DNA from: Actinomycetota bacterium
GTDB taxonomy: Bacteria; Actinomycetota; Actinomycetes; Nanopelagicales; Nanopelagicaceae
Reading direction: 5' to 3'
DNA length: 34,608 nt
Assembly: GCA_009702525.1 (NCBI GenBank)
Contig: WLHW01000003.1
Location: 1 to 34,608 of the forward strand
Shown here: piece by piece, positions 8,848 through 17,624 of the stretch
Position numbering within the stretch: the stretch's first letter is position 1
How the letters are laid out: the number at the start of each line of letters is the position of its first letter
Notes under the pieces: generated by a model
What the model was told of the DNA's origin: nothing
Databases searched by the model: none
What the model saw: the letters and a program-made list of their open reading frames with translations, nothing else
Made by a program: the position numbers and the translations under genes

Positions 8848-8930
8848 TGCCGATTGGGCATTAGATACCAACTGCGCCACGACCAATCTTTATCTCCTTA
8901 TGGCCTAGACTGAGTGTACTGACATAAACA

Positions 8931-9102
8931 GAGCATTGACGGGGCTATCACCTCACGAGCTCGTTGGAAGAAATGAGCTTCACGCTCATCTAGAACCAGC
9001 AGTCAGAACTTTAAGTGGCGCACAGTGTGCGCAAGGCGGGTGGTACCGCGAGCTCTGCCCACTAGCAGAGCTCGTCCCTCCAGAGTTTTATTAACCTGGA
9101 GG
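8931..9102 (+). promoter_or_regulatory. T-box riboswitch (tRNA-Ile sensing, translational type) in the ileS leader
   Basis: The T-box core AAGGCGGGTGGTACCGCG is at 9033-9050; its TGGT bulge (9041-9044) is complementary to the ACCA end of uncharged tRNA-Ile. It is followed by a 10-bp hairpin (9049-9058 with 9065-9074). CCTCCAG (9077-9083) can pair perfectly with CTGGAGG (9096-9102), which is the ileS ribosome-binding site, or its CCTCC can pair with GGCGGG (9035-9040). This switch controls translation rather than termination. Upstream, a short Stem I (GAGC 8931-8934 with GCTC 8959-8962) displays ATC at 8947-8949, the probable isoleucine specifier. Further hairpins are at 8973-8989 and 9018-9032. 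The short Stem I matches the ultrashort class known for actinobacterial ileS leaders. Confidence 0.93.
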
Positions 9103-9109
9103 TTTTTTA

Positions 9110-12100
9110 ATGTCGTTTAAAGCCATCTCCCCCGCAGTCGATCTGCCTGCTCTGGAGCATTCGATTTTAGATTTTTGGCGAGACAATCAAATCTTCCATA
9201 AAAGCGTTAATGCACGCGCTGGTGCTACTCCGTGGACATTTTATGAAGGCCCTCCCACAGCAAATGGAATGCCCGGAACACACCATATTGAAGCGCGTGT
9301 TTTTAAAGATGTCTTTCCGCGTTTTCAAACAATGAAGGGTCTGCATGTAACTCGTAAAGCTGGTTGGGATTGTCATGGCTTACCGGTTGAAATCGCCGTA
9401 GAGAAAGAGTTGGGCTTTGCCGGAAAAGGCGACATTGAAAAATTTGGTGTTGCAGCATTCAACGATAAGTGTCGGGAGTCAGTTCAGCGACATGTGAGTG
9501 CCTTTACCGACATGACCGATCGCATGGGTTTTTGGGTTGATTTTGATGAGGCGTATTGGACGATGTCACCTGACTATGTAGAAAGTGTGTGGTGGTCTCT
9601 AAAAGAGATTTGGAAAAAAGGTCTTCTTGTTCAAGATCACCGTGTAGCGCCATATTGCCCTCGATGTGGAACAGGTTTATCAGATCATGAATTAGCTCAA
9701 GGCTACGAAACCGTTGTAGATCCATCGGTCTATGTGCGCTTTCCAGTAACAAGTGGTGAGCTAGCACAATTAGAGGCATCCCTACTTGTCTGGACGACTA
9801 CTCCATGGACTCTGGTATCAAATACGGCCATCGCAGTACATCCAGATGTCGAATATGTTGTTCTACGAGTAATAGTTGATGAGAAGAGTGAAGTCCTCAT
9901 CGTCGCTAAAGCCTTAATCGAAAGCATTAAGGGCGAGAAGGAAATTCTTCAAACAGTGCTGGGTAAAGATTTAGAGCGCGTTACCTATAAAAGACCATTT
10001 GATTACGTTGACATTCCTGATGCACATTACGTTGTGTTGGCAACGTATGTAACTACCGAAGATGGAACTGGATTAGTTCACCAATCTCCTGCTTTCGGCG
10101 CAGACGACCTTGCAGTATGTCGTGGATACGGTCTACCCGTTGTGAATCCCATTGCTCCTGATGGAACATTTCTTAGTGCAACTCCAGTTGTTGGCGGAAT
10201 GTTTTTTAAAGATGCTGACAAAGTTTTAGTAAAAGAGCTTAAGGCAAATGGGTCTCTCTATAAGCATCAACCATATGAGCACACGTATCCGCATTGCTGG
10301 CGCTGTCACACCGCATTGATGTATTACGCGCAACCATCATGGTATGTCCGTACAACATCGATAAAGGATGCCCTGTTGCGTGAGAACGCTGCCACCGACT
10401 GGCATCCACAATCAATTAAAGAGGGTCGCTATGGTGACTGGCTCAACAACAATATCGACTGGGCACTTTCCCGGAATCGATATTGGGGTACTCCACTACC
10501 AATTTGGCGCTGCGAGAATAAACATGAAATCTGCGTTGATTCACTCAAAGAGCTAGGTGCATTAGCTGGCAAGGAGCTTTCTAATTTAGATCCACATCGA
10601 CCATTTGTTGATGACATTACTTTTGCCTGTGCCGAGTGTTCACTGACAATGACGCGAGTTCCAGAAGTTATTGACTGCTGGTATGACTCGGGGGCAATGC
10701 CATTTGCGCAATGGGGTTATCCGCACAAAGAGGGCTCAGTTGAGAAGTTCAACGCCTCCTACCCTGCTGATTTTATCTGTGAGGCAATCGATCAGACCCG
10801 TGGATGGTTTTACACGCTCATGACTATCGGCACTTTAGTATTTGATAAATCTTCGTATAAAACCGTTCTATGCCTGGGTCACATTCTTGATAAAGATGGA
10901 CGCAAGATGAGCAAGCACGTTGGAAACGTTTTAGAGCCAATGGCGCTCATGGATCAACATGGCGCCGATGCCGTTCGTTGGTACATGTTGGCTGCCGGCT
11001 CACCATGGGCTGCGCGTCGAGTAGGACATGAAGCAATTAATGAAGTCATCAGAAAAACTCTATTGACGTACTGGAATACCGTTTCATTTCACGCCCTATA
11101 TGCCAATGCATCAAACTTTGATCTTGCTCAAACTCCTGCCCTAAAAGATCGAGCTTTAATGGATCGTTGGATTATCTCCGAACTCAATGTCTTGATCGAG
11201 ACCGTAGATGCAGCCTATGAGGGCTTTGATTCTCAAATTGCTGGTAAAGCACTGGCGGGATTTATTGATGACTTATCAAATTGGTATGTTCGCCGTTCTC
11301 GTCGTCGATTTTGGGATGGCGATGTGGCTGCCATGGCCACTCTGCATGAATGTCTTGTCACGTTGACCAAACTTCTTGCACCGATGGTCCCTTTTATTAC
11401 TGAACAAGTATGGCAAGAACTAGTGCGACCAACAGATTCAAACTCTGAAGCATCGGTTCACTTAACAGATTTTCCAAAAGTCAGTGCTGACGCAATTGAT
11501 CTCGAACTGTCGCAACAAGTGGCCCTTACTCGCCGCATTGTTGAATTAGGTCGAGCCTCCCGCGCCGAATCCGGAATCAAAATTCGTCAGCCACTACAGC
11601 GTGCGCTCATTGCCGCAACAGGATGGGCGAAATTACCTGAAGCAATGCGCGAACAAATTGCAGATGAACTCAATGTGATTGAATTGGAAGATATTGCTAG
11701 TGCTGATGGCGACTTAGTAGATATTTCAGTGAAAGCAAACTTTAAATGTTTGGGAGCAAAATTTGGTGGTGTAGTGCAAGAGATAGCTAAGGCAATTGCA
11801 GCCACTGACCCAACTTCTCTTGTTAAGAAACTTCGCGCCCAAGGTGTCGCAACCTTAGGAACGTGGGAAATTGCACTCGAGGATTTAGTAGTCACTGAGG
11901 TCCCCAAGAGTGGGTGGATGGTCTCGTCTCACGATGGAGAAAGTGTTGCCCTAGATCTGGCTCTCTCCCCATCTCTGATTTTGGCCGGCAACGCCCGAGA
12001 GGTCATTCGTTTTATTCAAGAGCGTCGCAAGAGCGATGGCTTCGAGATTTCTGATCGAATTAATGTCACGTGGAATGCAACACCTGAGATAGCAGAGGCA

Positions 12101-12223
12101 ATTGCCAGCGATCGTGCACATATTCAAGATGAGACTCTCGCACTAACTATGGTGTGCGATCCGTCAATCACTTTAGATCAAGGTGAACTTGGATTGGCAG
12201 TAAAGCTAGTTAAATCCCTCTAA
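9110..12223 (+). CDS. ileS: Isoleucyl-tRNA synthetase
   Basis: Class I synthetase that charges tRNA-Ile with isoleucine. The 1037-residue protein has the HIGH region in the form PGTHH (55-59) after EGPPTANG, the CP1 editing domain (WTTTPWTLVSNTA onward), and KMSKH at 599-603. Cysteine pairs CPRCG and CWRCH lie in the insertion region. Length and the HIGH variant resemble the eukaryote-like type 2 IleRS found in Actinobacteria, a type associated with natural mupirocin tolerance (family knowledge, not tested here). The start is ATG 9110 with GGAGG 7 nt upstream. Expression is probably set by the T-box in front. The last 14 bases overlap the convergent yggT. Confidence 0.98.
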   Translation: MSFKAISPAVDLPALEHSILDFWRDNQIFHKSVNARAGATPWTFYEGPPTANGMPGTHHIEARVFKDVFPRFQTMKGLHVTRKAGWDCHGLPVEIAVEKELGFAGKGDIEKFGVAAFNDKCRESVQRHVSAFTDMTDRMGFWVDFDEAYWTMSPDYVESVWWSLKEIWKKGLLVQDHRVAPYCPRCGTGLSDHELAQGYETVVDPSVYVRFPVTSGELAQLEASLLVWTTTPWTLVSNTAIAVHPDVEYVVLRVIVDEKSEVLIVAKALIESIKGEKEILQTVLGKDLERVTYKRPFDYVDIPDAHYVVLATYVTTEDGTGLVHQSPAFGADDLAVCRGYGLPVVNPIAPDGTFLSATPVVGGMFFKDADKVLVKELKANGSLYKHQPYEHTYPHCWRCHTALMYYAQPSWYVRTTSIKDALLRENAATDWHPQSIKEGRYGDWLNNNIDWALSRNRYWGTPLPIWRCENKHEICVDSLKELGALAGKELSNLDPHRPFVDDITFACAECSLTMTRVPEVIDCWYDSGAMPFAQWGYPHKEGSVEKFNASYPADFICEAIDQTRGWFYTLMTIGTLVFDKSSYKTVLCLGHILDKDGRKMSKHVGNVLEPMALMDQHGADAVRWYMLAAGSPWAARRVGHEAINEVIRKTLLTYWNTVSFHALYANASNFDLAQTPALKDRALMDRWIISELNVLIETVDAAYEGFDSQIAGKALAGFIDDLSNWYVRRSRRRFWDGDVAAMATLHECLVTLTKLLAPMVPFITEQVWQELVRPTDSNSEASVHLTDFPKVSADAIDLELSQQVALTRRIVELGRASRAESGIKIRQPLQRALIAATGWAKLPEAMREQIADELNVIELEDIASADGDLVDISVKANFKCLGAKFGGVVQEIAKAIAATDPTSLVKKLRAQGVATLGTWEIALEDLVVTEVPKSGWMVSSHDGESVALDLALSPSLILAGNAREVIRFIQERRKSDGFEISDRINVTWNATPEIAEAIASDRAHIQDETLALTMVCDPSITLDQGELGLAVKLVKSL

Positions 12224-12491
12224 CTACGCCGAGTAGAAGTTGCACGGCGAAAAAGAGCACGATGAAACTTAAATCCAGACTTACTGCGCCAAGTCGCAGC
12301 GGTGGGATGTAGCGTCCTACAAAGCGCATGGGTTGATCAGTGATTGCATAAATCGCTTCTACTAAATACAACGTGACTCCGCTAGGTCGCCAATTGCGGG
12401 CAAACATACGTATGTAATCCAGAATTAAACGTCCAAGTAGGGCAAACAAGAACAACTGAAGTACGCCCGCTAAAAGCGAACCGATTGCCAT
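12210..12491 (-). CDS. yggT: YggT family membrane protein
   Basis: A 93-residue protein with two hydrophobic segments (about 4-25 and 72-91) flanking a basic loop, as expected for single-repeat YggT/YlmG proteins of Gram-positive bacteria. The gene sits behind sepF with a 6-nt gap, the conserved ftsZ-pgeF-yggS-sepF-yggT order. YlmG proteins are linked to division or membrane processes but have no assigned biochemical activity. It is the last gene of the operon here; its end overlaps ileS on the other strand by 14 bp. In most Actinobacteria divIVA comes next, but it is missing. Confidence 0.92.
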   Translation of the reverse strand: MAIGSLLAGVLQLFLFALLGRLILDYIRMFARNWRPSGVTLYLVEAIYAITDQPMRFVGRYIPPLRLGAVSLDLSFIVLFFAVQLLLGVVRGI

Positions 12492-12497
12492 AAAAAA

Positions 12498-12971
12498 TCA
12501 GCTCTGGTTGAAGAAGCTTGCTTGAGCAGCAGCTGACTTATCTTCTGAACTCACTTGCAAGTTAGCAGGAGAGATGAGGAATACTTTTTTAGTCACGCGC
12601 TCAATAGTTCCGTGGAGACCAAAAGCAAGTCCACTGGCAAAATCTACAAGTCGCTTATGTTCTGATTCATCCATGTCAGTCAAATTAATAATCACAGGAT
12701 TGCCCTGACGAAAATGCTCACCGATTGTTCGGGCTTCATTATAAAAACGTGGGTGCAGGGTGATGATGCGATCTAGAACTGGGAGATCAAGTTGTGGCGC
12801 ACTCTCAACTGTCGACGTGTGAACAGATGAAACCGAACGAGCTGCTCGAGGTTTAATCTTCACTTCATTGGATGTATGTACTGCCGGAACTGATGGAGTT
12901 AGTGGAGCATCAAACTCAGGATCGTCCATCAAACCTAAATAGTTTGCGACGCGCTTAAGGGCATTAGTCAT
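12498..12971 (-). CDS. sepF: Cell division protein SepF
   Basis: SepF links FtsZ filaments to the membrane and bundles them, and is essential in Actinobacteria, which lack FtsA and ZipA. This 157-residue protein has the short amphipathic N-terminus (MTNALKRVANYLGLM), a variable linker, and a C-terminal SepF domain from about residue 65 (LDRIITLHPRFYNEARTIGEHFRQG, VIINLTDMDE, RLVDFASGLAFGL, VFLISP). It is 21 nt downstream of yggS and 6 nt upstream of yggT. Confidence 0.95.
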   Translation of the reverse strand: MTNALKRVANYLGLMDDPEFDAPLTPSVPAVHTSNEVKIKPRAARSVSSVHTSTVESAPQLDLPVLDRIITLHPRFYNEARTIGEHFRQGNPVIINLTDMDESEHKRLVDFASGLAFGLHGTIERVTKKVFLISPANLQVSSEDKSAAAQASFFNQS

Positions 12972-12992
12972 AGTTAAAATATACCTATCTGG

Positions 12993-13655
12993 CTACCTAG
13001 AACCCAGGATTGAGCTCCCAATTCGGACATGTGTCGCACCATGAATAATCGCCTCTTCATAGTCTCCACTCATGCCCGCCGACAATGATGGTGCATCCTT
13101 AAACTCTGCAATAAAATCACGATGAATATCGGCCAACCGACTAAAAGAATCTGCGGCACTGCCTGTTAAAGGGGCAACCGCCATAAGACCTTTCAGTTGA
13201 TGGACTGGCGAAGCCTGAACTAAGCCGGCTAACTGGTAAAGCTTTTCACTATCGGCACCACCACGATTTTTAGCCCCATCTAAGCTGACTTGAAGAAATA
13301 TCTGTAAGGGATGGAGCGCAGATTTCTCCATCATGGTGAAGTGTCGCGCCTCATCTAATGAGTGAACAACGTGACTCCAGGTACATATGGATCGAATTTT
13401 GTTACTTTGAATCTGGCCTTGGAAATGCCACCTGGCATCAATAGCCGCAGCTTTCTCGGCTCCATCGCTATCTCTATTTTCACCAAAATCACTGACGCCT
13501 AGCTCCTTCAAAATCTCAATATCACTGATCGGAAAAGTCTTCGTCACAACAACGAGGGTGATGTCTGTAGCTTGCCGGCCCGAATGCGCTGCACTCACTG
13601 CGATGCGCTCCTTGACTTGCGCTAACTTCTCAGCAATCTCATCGAAGCGTGTCAT
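12993..13655 (-). CDS. yggS: YggS family pyridoxal-phosphate homeostasis protein
   Basis: A 220-residue PLP-binding TIM-barrel protein (COG0325; YggS/PROSC) thought to buffer PLP and maintain amino-acid homeostasis rather than catalyse a reaction. The PLP lysine is K39 in VVVTKTFP. Also visible are DFGENRDSDGAEKA, WHFQGQIQSNK, the VSLDGAKNRGG segment, LKGLMAVAP and SAGMSGDYEEAI with a C-terminal VRIGSSILG. The ATG overlaps the pgeF stop (ATGA). It sits in its usual place between pgeF and sepF. Confidence 0.95.
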   Translation of the reverse strand: MTRFDEIAEKLAQVKERIAVSAAHSGRQATDITLVVVTKTFPISDIEILKELGVSDFGENRDSDGAEKAAAIDARWHFQGQIQSNKIRSICTWSHVVHSLDEARHFTMMEKSALHPLQIFLQVSLDGAKNRGGADSEKLYQLAGLVQASPVHQLKGLMAVAPLTGSAADSFSRLADIHRDFIAEFKDAPSLSAGMSGDYEEAIIHGATHVRIGSSILGSR

Positions 13656-14314
13656 AGCCAGACAACTCCGGCATTTCTACCCGTTATGTTGTGGCGTCTA
13701 TAAGAAAAATAAAGCGGATCTTCTAGCGTGCATATCGATGATGCTTCATACGTAATCCCCATACTCACTAAAACTGCAATCAATGCTTTCGGTAGATCTA
13801 GAGCTGGAGTCATTTCACGTGTGAGTGAAAATGCAGCAGGATATATCGCACAAACTTCATCGGCAATATCTTGCGAAACTTCATAACATCGACCACAAAT
13901 TGATGCACCCAGTGTGGCATGAATGTGATTAGCACCTAAGCGACGCATTTCATCTACAACTTTTATCGCTATTCCATTGTGCAGCCCTCTTCGACCTACA
14001 TGAACTGCTGCGACTACAGTTGAAGAAGTAAGCAGTAACGGGATGCAGTCTGCAACGAGAACTGCAAGTGCAATACCTTTTGTTGTAGTAATTAATGCAT
14101 CACACGTTGGATCTATATCCTCAATAGTCTCGATAACAGTGAATGAATTACCATGCACTTGGTTCATAAATTGAGTCGGCCCTACCTGTGAAGCAAGGGC
14201 GATGCGATTGGCGCGAACAGTTTCTTCACTGTCTCCAACATGGAGCGCTAAATTAAACGAGTCAAAAGGCGCAAGGCTCAAACCTTGACGCCGATCGGTA
14301 AAGAGCTCTGGCAA
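13652..14314 (-). CDS. pgeF: Laccase-domain protein PgeF/YfiH (peptidoglycan editing factor)
   Basis: A 220-residue member of the YfiH/YlmD family. Described activities include purine-nucleoside processing and editing of misincorporated residues in UDP-MurNAc precursors. The zinc-site residues are H54 (NQVHG), C90 (VADCIPLLL) and H105 (VAAVHVGRRG); GRCYEVSQDI follows at about 156. It lies 4 nt after ftsZ and overlaps yggS by four bases. The ftsZ-adjacent location in Actinobacteria fits the peptidoglycan role, though substrate choice cannot be decided from sequence. Confidence 0.92.
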   Translation of the reverse strand: MPELFTDRRQGLSLAPFDSFNLALHVGDSEETVRANRIALASQVGPTQFMNQVHGNSFTVIETIEDIDPTCDALITTTKGIALAVLVADCIPLLLTSSTVVAAVHVGRRGLHNGIAIKVVDEMRRLGANHIHATLGASICGRCYEVSQDIADEVCAIYPAAFSLTREMTPALDLPKALIAVLVSMGITYEASSICTLEDPLYFSYRRHNITGRNAGVVWL

Positions 14315-14318
14315 TGCC

Positions 14319-15455
14319 TTACTTCATAAAGTCAGGGACGTCGATCTCATCATCTTCGGCCACAAGCTCTTCAAACGTCACACGGCGACGGGCAATTGGC
14401 TCATCGTTGAGTTCGAGAGCAACTGAGATTGGATCATTTGTGGCAATAGGATCGGCCACTCCACCCAGAGTTGCTGCATCAATAACAGGAGTCGACACTC
14501 TCTTTGGCTCGCCGCCCTCAAAGCCAGCAGCTACCACTGTAATTCGCACTTCATCACCGAGTGCATCATCGATAGTTGTACCGAAGATGAATTTTGCATT
14601 TGGATGCACGGCCGACTGCACTAATTCGCACGCCTCATTAACTTCAAAGAGACCTAAATCAGAGCCACCGGAAACAGATAGCAGAACACCCATAGCGCCA
14701 TCGATTGAGGCTTCTAATAGAGGTGATGAGATTGCTAATTCAGCAGCGCGCAACGCACGATTTTCACCGCGCGCTGATCCAATACCCATAAGAGCTGATC
14801 CCGCACCAGACATAACCGCTTTCACATCGGCAAAGTCTAAGTTAATTAAACCAGGCTGAGTAATAATTTCAGTAATACCTTGAACACCAGATAGCAGAAC
14901 TTGATCAGCGCTCTTGAATGCATCGGCCAAAGTAATTGTACGATCAGAGATTGCAAGTAGTCGATCATTTGGAATAACAATTAATGTATCTACTTCTGCA
15001 CGCAAAGCTTCGATTCCAATATCGGCCTGTGTTGCACGAAGCTTTGCCTCAAAGGAAAAGGGGCGTGTAACTACACCAATAGTTAAGGCACCGATATCCC
15101 GAGCAATCTTCGCAACGATTGGTGCTGCACCCGTTCCGGTTCCGCCACCTTCACCTGCAGTTACAAAAACCATATCCGCGCCGCGCAAAATCTCTTCGAT
15201 ATCATCTGCGTGATCAAGTGCAGCTTCACGGCCTTTTTCTGGATCCATTCCTGCACCAAGACCACGAGTAGTTTTTCTTCCGATATCTAATTTCACATCG
15301 GCGTCACTCATTAAAAGATGTTGTGCATCGGTATTAATTGCAATGAACTCAACGCCTTTAAGTCCGACGTCGATCATGCGATTGATTGCATTTACTCCAC
15401 CGCCACCAATGCCTACAACTTTGATGACTGCTAAATAATTCTGCGGTGAAGCCAC
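14319..15455 (-). CDS. ftsZ: Cell division GTPase FtsZ
   Basis: Tubulin homologue that polymerises into the Z ring at midcell. The 378 residues include the nucleotide-binding segment GIGGGGVNAINRM (16-28), the tubulin signature GGGTGTGA (103-110), and the synergy loop NLDFADVKAVM that completes the neighbour's GTPase site. An acidic linker ends in DVPDFMK, the conserved C-terminal peptide that binds SepF. The start is GTG at 15455 with a strong ribosome site (AAGGAGG, 6 nt before the GTG). The 135-nt gap to ftsQ is one of the two large gaps in the dcw operon and probably carries an extra promoter. Confidence 0.98.
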   Translation of the reverse strand: MASPQNYLAVIKVVGIGGGGVNAINRMIDVGLKGVEFIAINTDAQHLLMSDADVKLDIGRKTTRGLGAGMDPEKGREAALDHADDIEEILRGADMVFVTAGEGGGTGTGAAPIVAKIARDIGALTIGVVTRPFSFEAKLRATQADIGIEALRAEVDTLIVIPNDRLLAISDRTITLADAFKSADQVLLSGVQGITEIITQPGLINLDFADVKAVMSGAGSALMGIGSARGENRALRAAELAISSPLLEASIDGAMGVLLSVSGGSDLGLFEVNEACELVQSAVHPNAKFIFGTTIDDALGDEVRITVVAAGFEGGEPKRVSTPVIDAATLGGVADPIATNDPISVALELNDEPIARRRVTFEELVAEDDEIDVPDFMK

Positions 15456-15522
15456 GTTTTTCCTCCTTGGGAACCATCAACCTCAACTTGAGCGTTATGA
15501 TTCATTCTTTATTGATAAGGCG

Positions 15523-15551
15523 AAACTAAAGTGCCAGCCCTGCTTAATCAA
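15523..15551 (-). promoter_or_regulatory. Candidate internal promoter for ftsZ
   Basis: In the ftsQ-ftsZ gap (15456-15590), TTGATT (15546-15551) and TAGTTT (15523-15528) are spaced by 17 nt on the minus strand, about 70 nt before the ftsZ GTG. Extra promoters just before ftsZ are common in Actinobacteria and allow its higher expression. No terminator-like hairpin is seen in the gap. Confidence 0.4.
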
Positions 15552-15590
15552 ATACCGACTCGAACTATTTACTGTGTCGCACTAATAAAT

Positions 15591-16232
15591 TTATTTCACA
15601 ATCGGAGCGTGTGGGGCAGAAACATCTACTCGTTTGAGTTTCGCATTTTCAGGTTGGAGCAATAAAGCTTGAAAAACCTTAGCTTTAAGTGCATTTTCTT
15701 CACTTCTTCCCCATCGAAGTTCAAGGGAGCCCTTTTCTGATTCCAGCTCTAAAATAAAAGTATCTCCACTGTGAACTTTGAGCACCCTGACCTGTGTAGA
15801 AATCTCGACTGGAAGTTCTCTGAAAAAGGCGGCGGCAATAATCGCTGAATCAACGGATGGGGCTTGAATAGTGGGTAGCTGAGAAGTTTTCTGGCCACTT
15901 AGAAGAAAGCTCTGTCCTTGGGCATCGATCGCGAAGTTGTTAAAAATTGCAATGGGTGTTCGTTCGGTAATTTCAATACTCACTTTTCCATTAATCCAAT
16001 TACGCGAAACAACCGCACTTTTTACCCAATCAAACTTTTCATATCGTCCAGCAATTATTCTTGGTTCTACACGAGCTAATTTCTGACCTTTCTTAATTTC
16101 AATAGGTACATAGTTCTTCGTTCCCTTTATTTCGATTGCGCTCACGGTAAATAGCGAGGACCAACCCAGGACGTATGCAGACGTAATGACGACTAGCACA
16201 GTGATTGCAATTACTAAGCGTCTCTTTTTCAT
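15591..16232 (-). CDS. ftsQ: Cell division protein FtsQ
   Basis: Bitopic division protein that with FtsL and FtsB forms the scaffold activating FtsW-FtsI. The 213-residue protein has a short basic cytoplasmic start (MKKRR), one membrane segment (about 5-25), then an extracytoplasmic POTRA domain (FTVSAIEIKGTKNYVPIEIK, about 28-85) and the beta domain with VSIEITERTPIAIF. The ATG directly abuts the murC TAA with no gap. It is on the short side for actinobacterial FtsQ, with a minimal cytoplasmic tail. Confidence 0.93.
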   Translation of the reverse strand: MKKRRLVIAITVLVVITSAYVLGWSSLFTVSAIEIKGTKNYVPIEIKKGQKLARVEPRIIAGRYEKFDWVKSAVVSRNWINGKVSIEITERTPIAIFNNFAIDAQGQSFLLSGQKTSQLPTIQAPSVDSAIIAAAFFRELPVEISTQVRVLKVHSGDTFILELESEKGSLELRWGRSEENALKAKVFQALLLQPENAKLKRVDVSAPHAPIVK

Positions 16233-17624
16233 TTAATTAAATCGCCGACTTAAGCCATCAACAATTATTGGGGCTAAGGAGCTCACGTCGCCTGCACCTA
16301 GCGTAATAATCACATCTCCGGGTTGAGCAAAGTTGATTATCTGATCCGTAACTTCCACAAAGTTTGGAATGTACTCACCATGTGTCATCACATTAGTGAT
16401 GAGTTGAGAGGTGACACCTTGGATAGGTTTTTCACTGGCGGCATAAATCTCCAAAACGATAACTCGGTCGGCAACGTCTAGAGCTTGCGCAAAGTTTTCT
16501 GCGAAAGCCCGAGTTCGTGAGTATCTATGTGGTTGAAAGATTACTAAAAGTCGGCCATCCCCTGCATAGCGTCGCGCGGCGTCAAGAGTTACCTTGATTT
16601 CGGTTGGATGGTGCCCGTAATCATCTACAACTCGTATTCCATGAACAGTCCCTACTAATTCAAAACGTCGTCCAGTTCCACGGAATGTTGCTAAACCAGT
16701 TAATAGTTCAGCCGGTGCACAACCTAATGCGATGCCGGTTGCCAAGACTGCCGCAGCATTGAGCAGATTATGGTGGCCTGGAACCATTAGCTCAATAAAA
16801 CCAACTGCCTTCCCATGCCACAAAGCGCGTGCTTTAGATCCGGATGCTCCTAACTCGATCTGATCCAGACGCATATCAGCACTCTCTGAAACTCCATATG
16901 AAATTACTGAAAGCTCACCAGTTTGAGATACAAGTGCACATGCTCCGGGATCGTCGGCACAGTAGGTAAGAAATCCTTCAGGATTAATTGTCAAAGCAAA
17001 CTCTTTAAACGCTGTATCGACATCGGCAGCTGTAGCGAAATAATCAACATGGTCATGTTCAACATTTGTGACTATTGCGGCAAATGGATGGTACTCAATA
17101 AATGATCCATCTGACTCATCGGCTTCGGCGACAAATATATTGCCAGTACCGCGATGGGCATTTGAGCCCGATGCAGTAATTGTTCCGCCAATCGCAAACG
17201 ATGGATCCTCGGCACATGCCTGTAGCGCAACGGCAAGCATAGAAGACGTCGTAGTTTTTCCGTGGGTTCCGGCAACTGCGATTGATTTAGATTCTGACAT
17301 CAAAATAGCTAAAGCTGCAGCACGTGTTAGTAGTGCAAGACCCAGCTCCCCTGCTCGAATTATTTCAGGATTTGTAGCTGAGATTGCACTTGAAAACACG
17401 ACTACATCTGCACCATCTACATTTTCACTTGCATGACTTATAGAAATACTTGCACCTAAAGCTTTTAACGCTTTTACAACTGAAGAGTCTTTGGCATCAG
17501 ATCCGCTCACACGAATCGAGTGCGAGAGCGCAATGCGCGCCAAGCCACTCATTCCAGCACCACCAATTCCAATAAAGTGGATTCGTTTACCGGTCAAAGA
17601 ACGCAACTCCATGCGACTCATCAT
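16233..17624 (-). CDS. murC: UDP-N-acetylmuramate--L-alanine ligase
   Basis: ATP-dependent ligase that adds L-Ala to UDP-MurNAc, the first amino-acid step of peptidoglycan synthesis. The 463 residues show the N-terminal UDP-binding GIGGAGMSGLA (19-29), the ATP loop GTHGKTTT (119-126), EADESDGSF, NVEHDHVD, and DDYGHHPTEI with FQPHRYSR near the C-terminus. Several Met codons cluster at the start (MMSRM); the first gives an ATGA overlap with the murG stop. No fused Ddl domain is present. Confidence 0.97.
   Translation of the reverse strand: MMSRMELRSLTGKRIHFIGIGGAGMSGLARIALSHSIRVSGSDAKDSSVVKALKALGASISISHASENVDGADVVVFSSAISATNPEIIRAGELGLALLTRAAALAILMSESKSIAVAGTHGKTTTSSMLAVALQACAEDPSFAIGGTITASGSNAHRGTGNIFVAEADESDGSFIEYHPFAAIVTNVEHDHVDYFATAADVDTAFKEFALTINPEGFLTYCADDPGACALVSQTGELSVISYGVSESADMRLDQIELGASGSKARALWHGKAVGFIELMVPGHHNLLNAAAVLATGIALGCAPAELLTGLATFRGTGRRFELVGTVHGIRVVDDYGHHPTEIKVTLDAARRYAGDGRLLVIFQPHRYSRTRAFAENFAQALDVADRVIVLEIYAASEKPIQGVTSQLITNVMTHGEYIPNFVEVTDQIINFAQPGDVIITLGAGDVSSLAPIIVDGLSRRFN

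Noticed and set aside
8635..8913. A 92-codon plus-strand frame rich in Ala/Phe/Leu that looks like a membrane protein.
   Set aside because: It is the antisense reading of the lysine/alanine repeats of the DksA-like gene.
8955..8964. 10-base palindrome ACGAGCTCGT upstream of ileS as a protein operator.
   Set aside because: Its bases belong to the T-box Stem I region, which explains it better as RNA structure.
14314..14859. A 181-codon plus-strand open frame with Ser/Ala/Pro-rich product.
   Set aside because: Entirely antisense to ftsZ, biased composition, no recognisable domain; a shadow frame.
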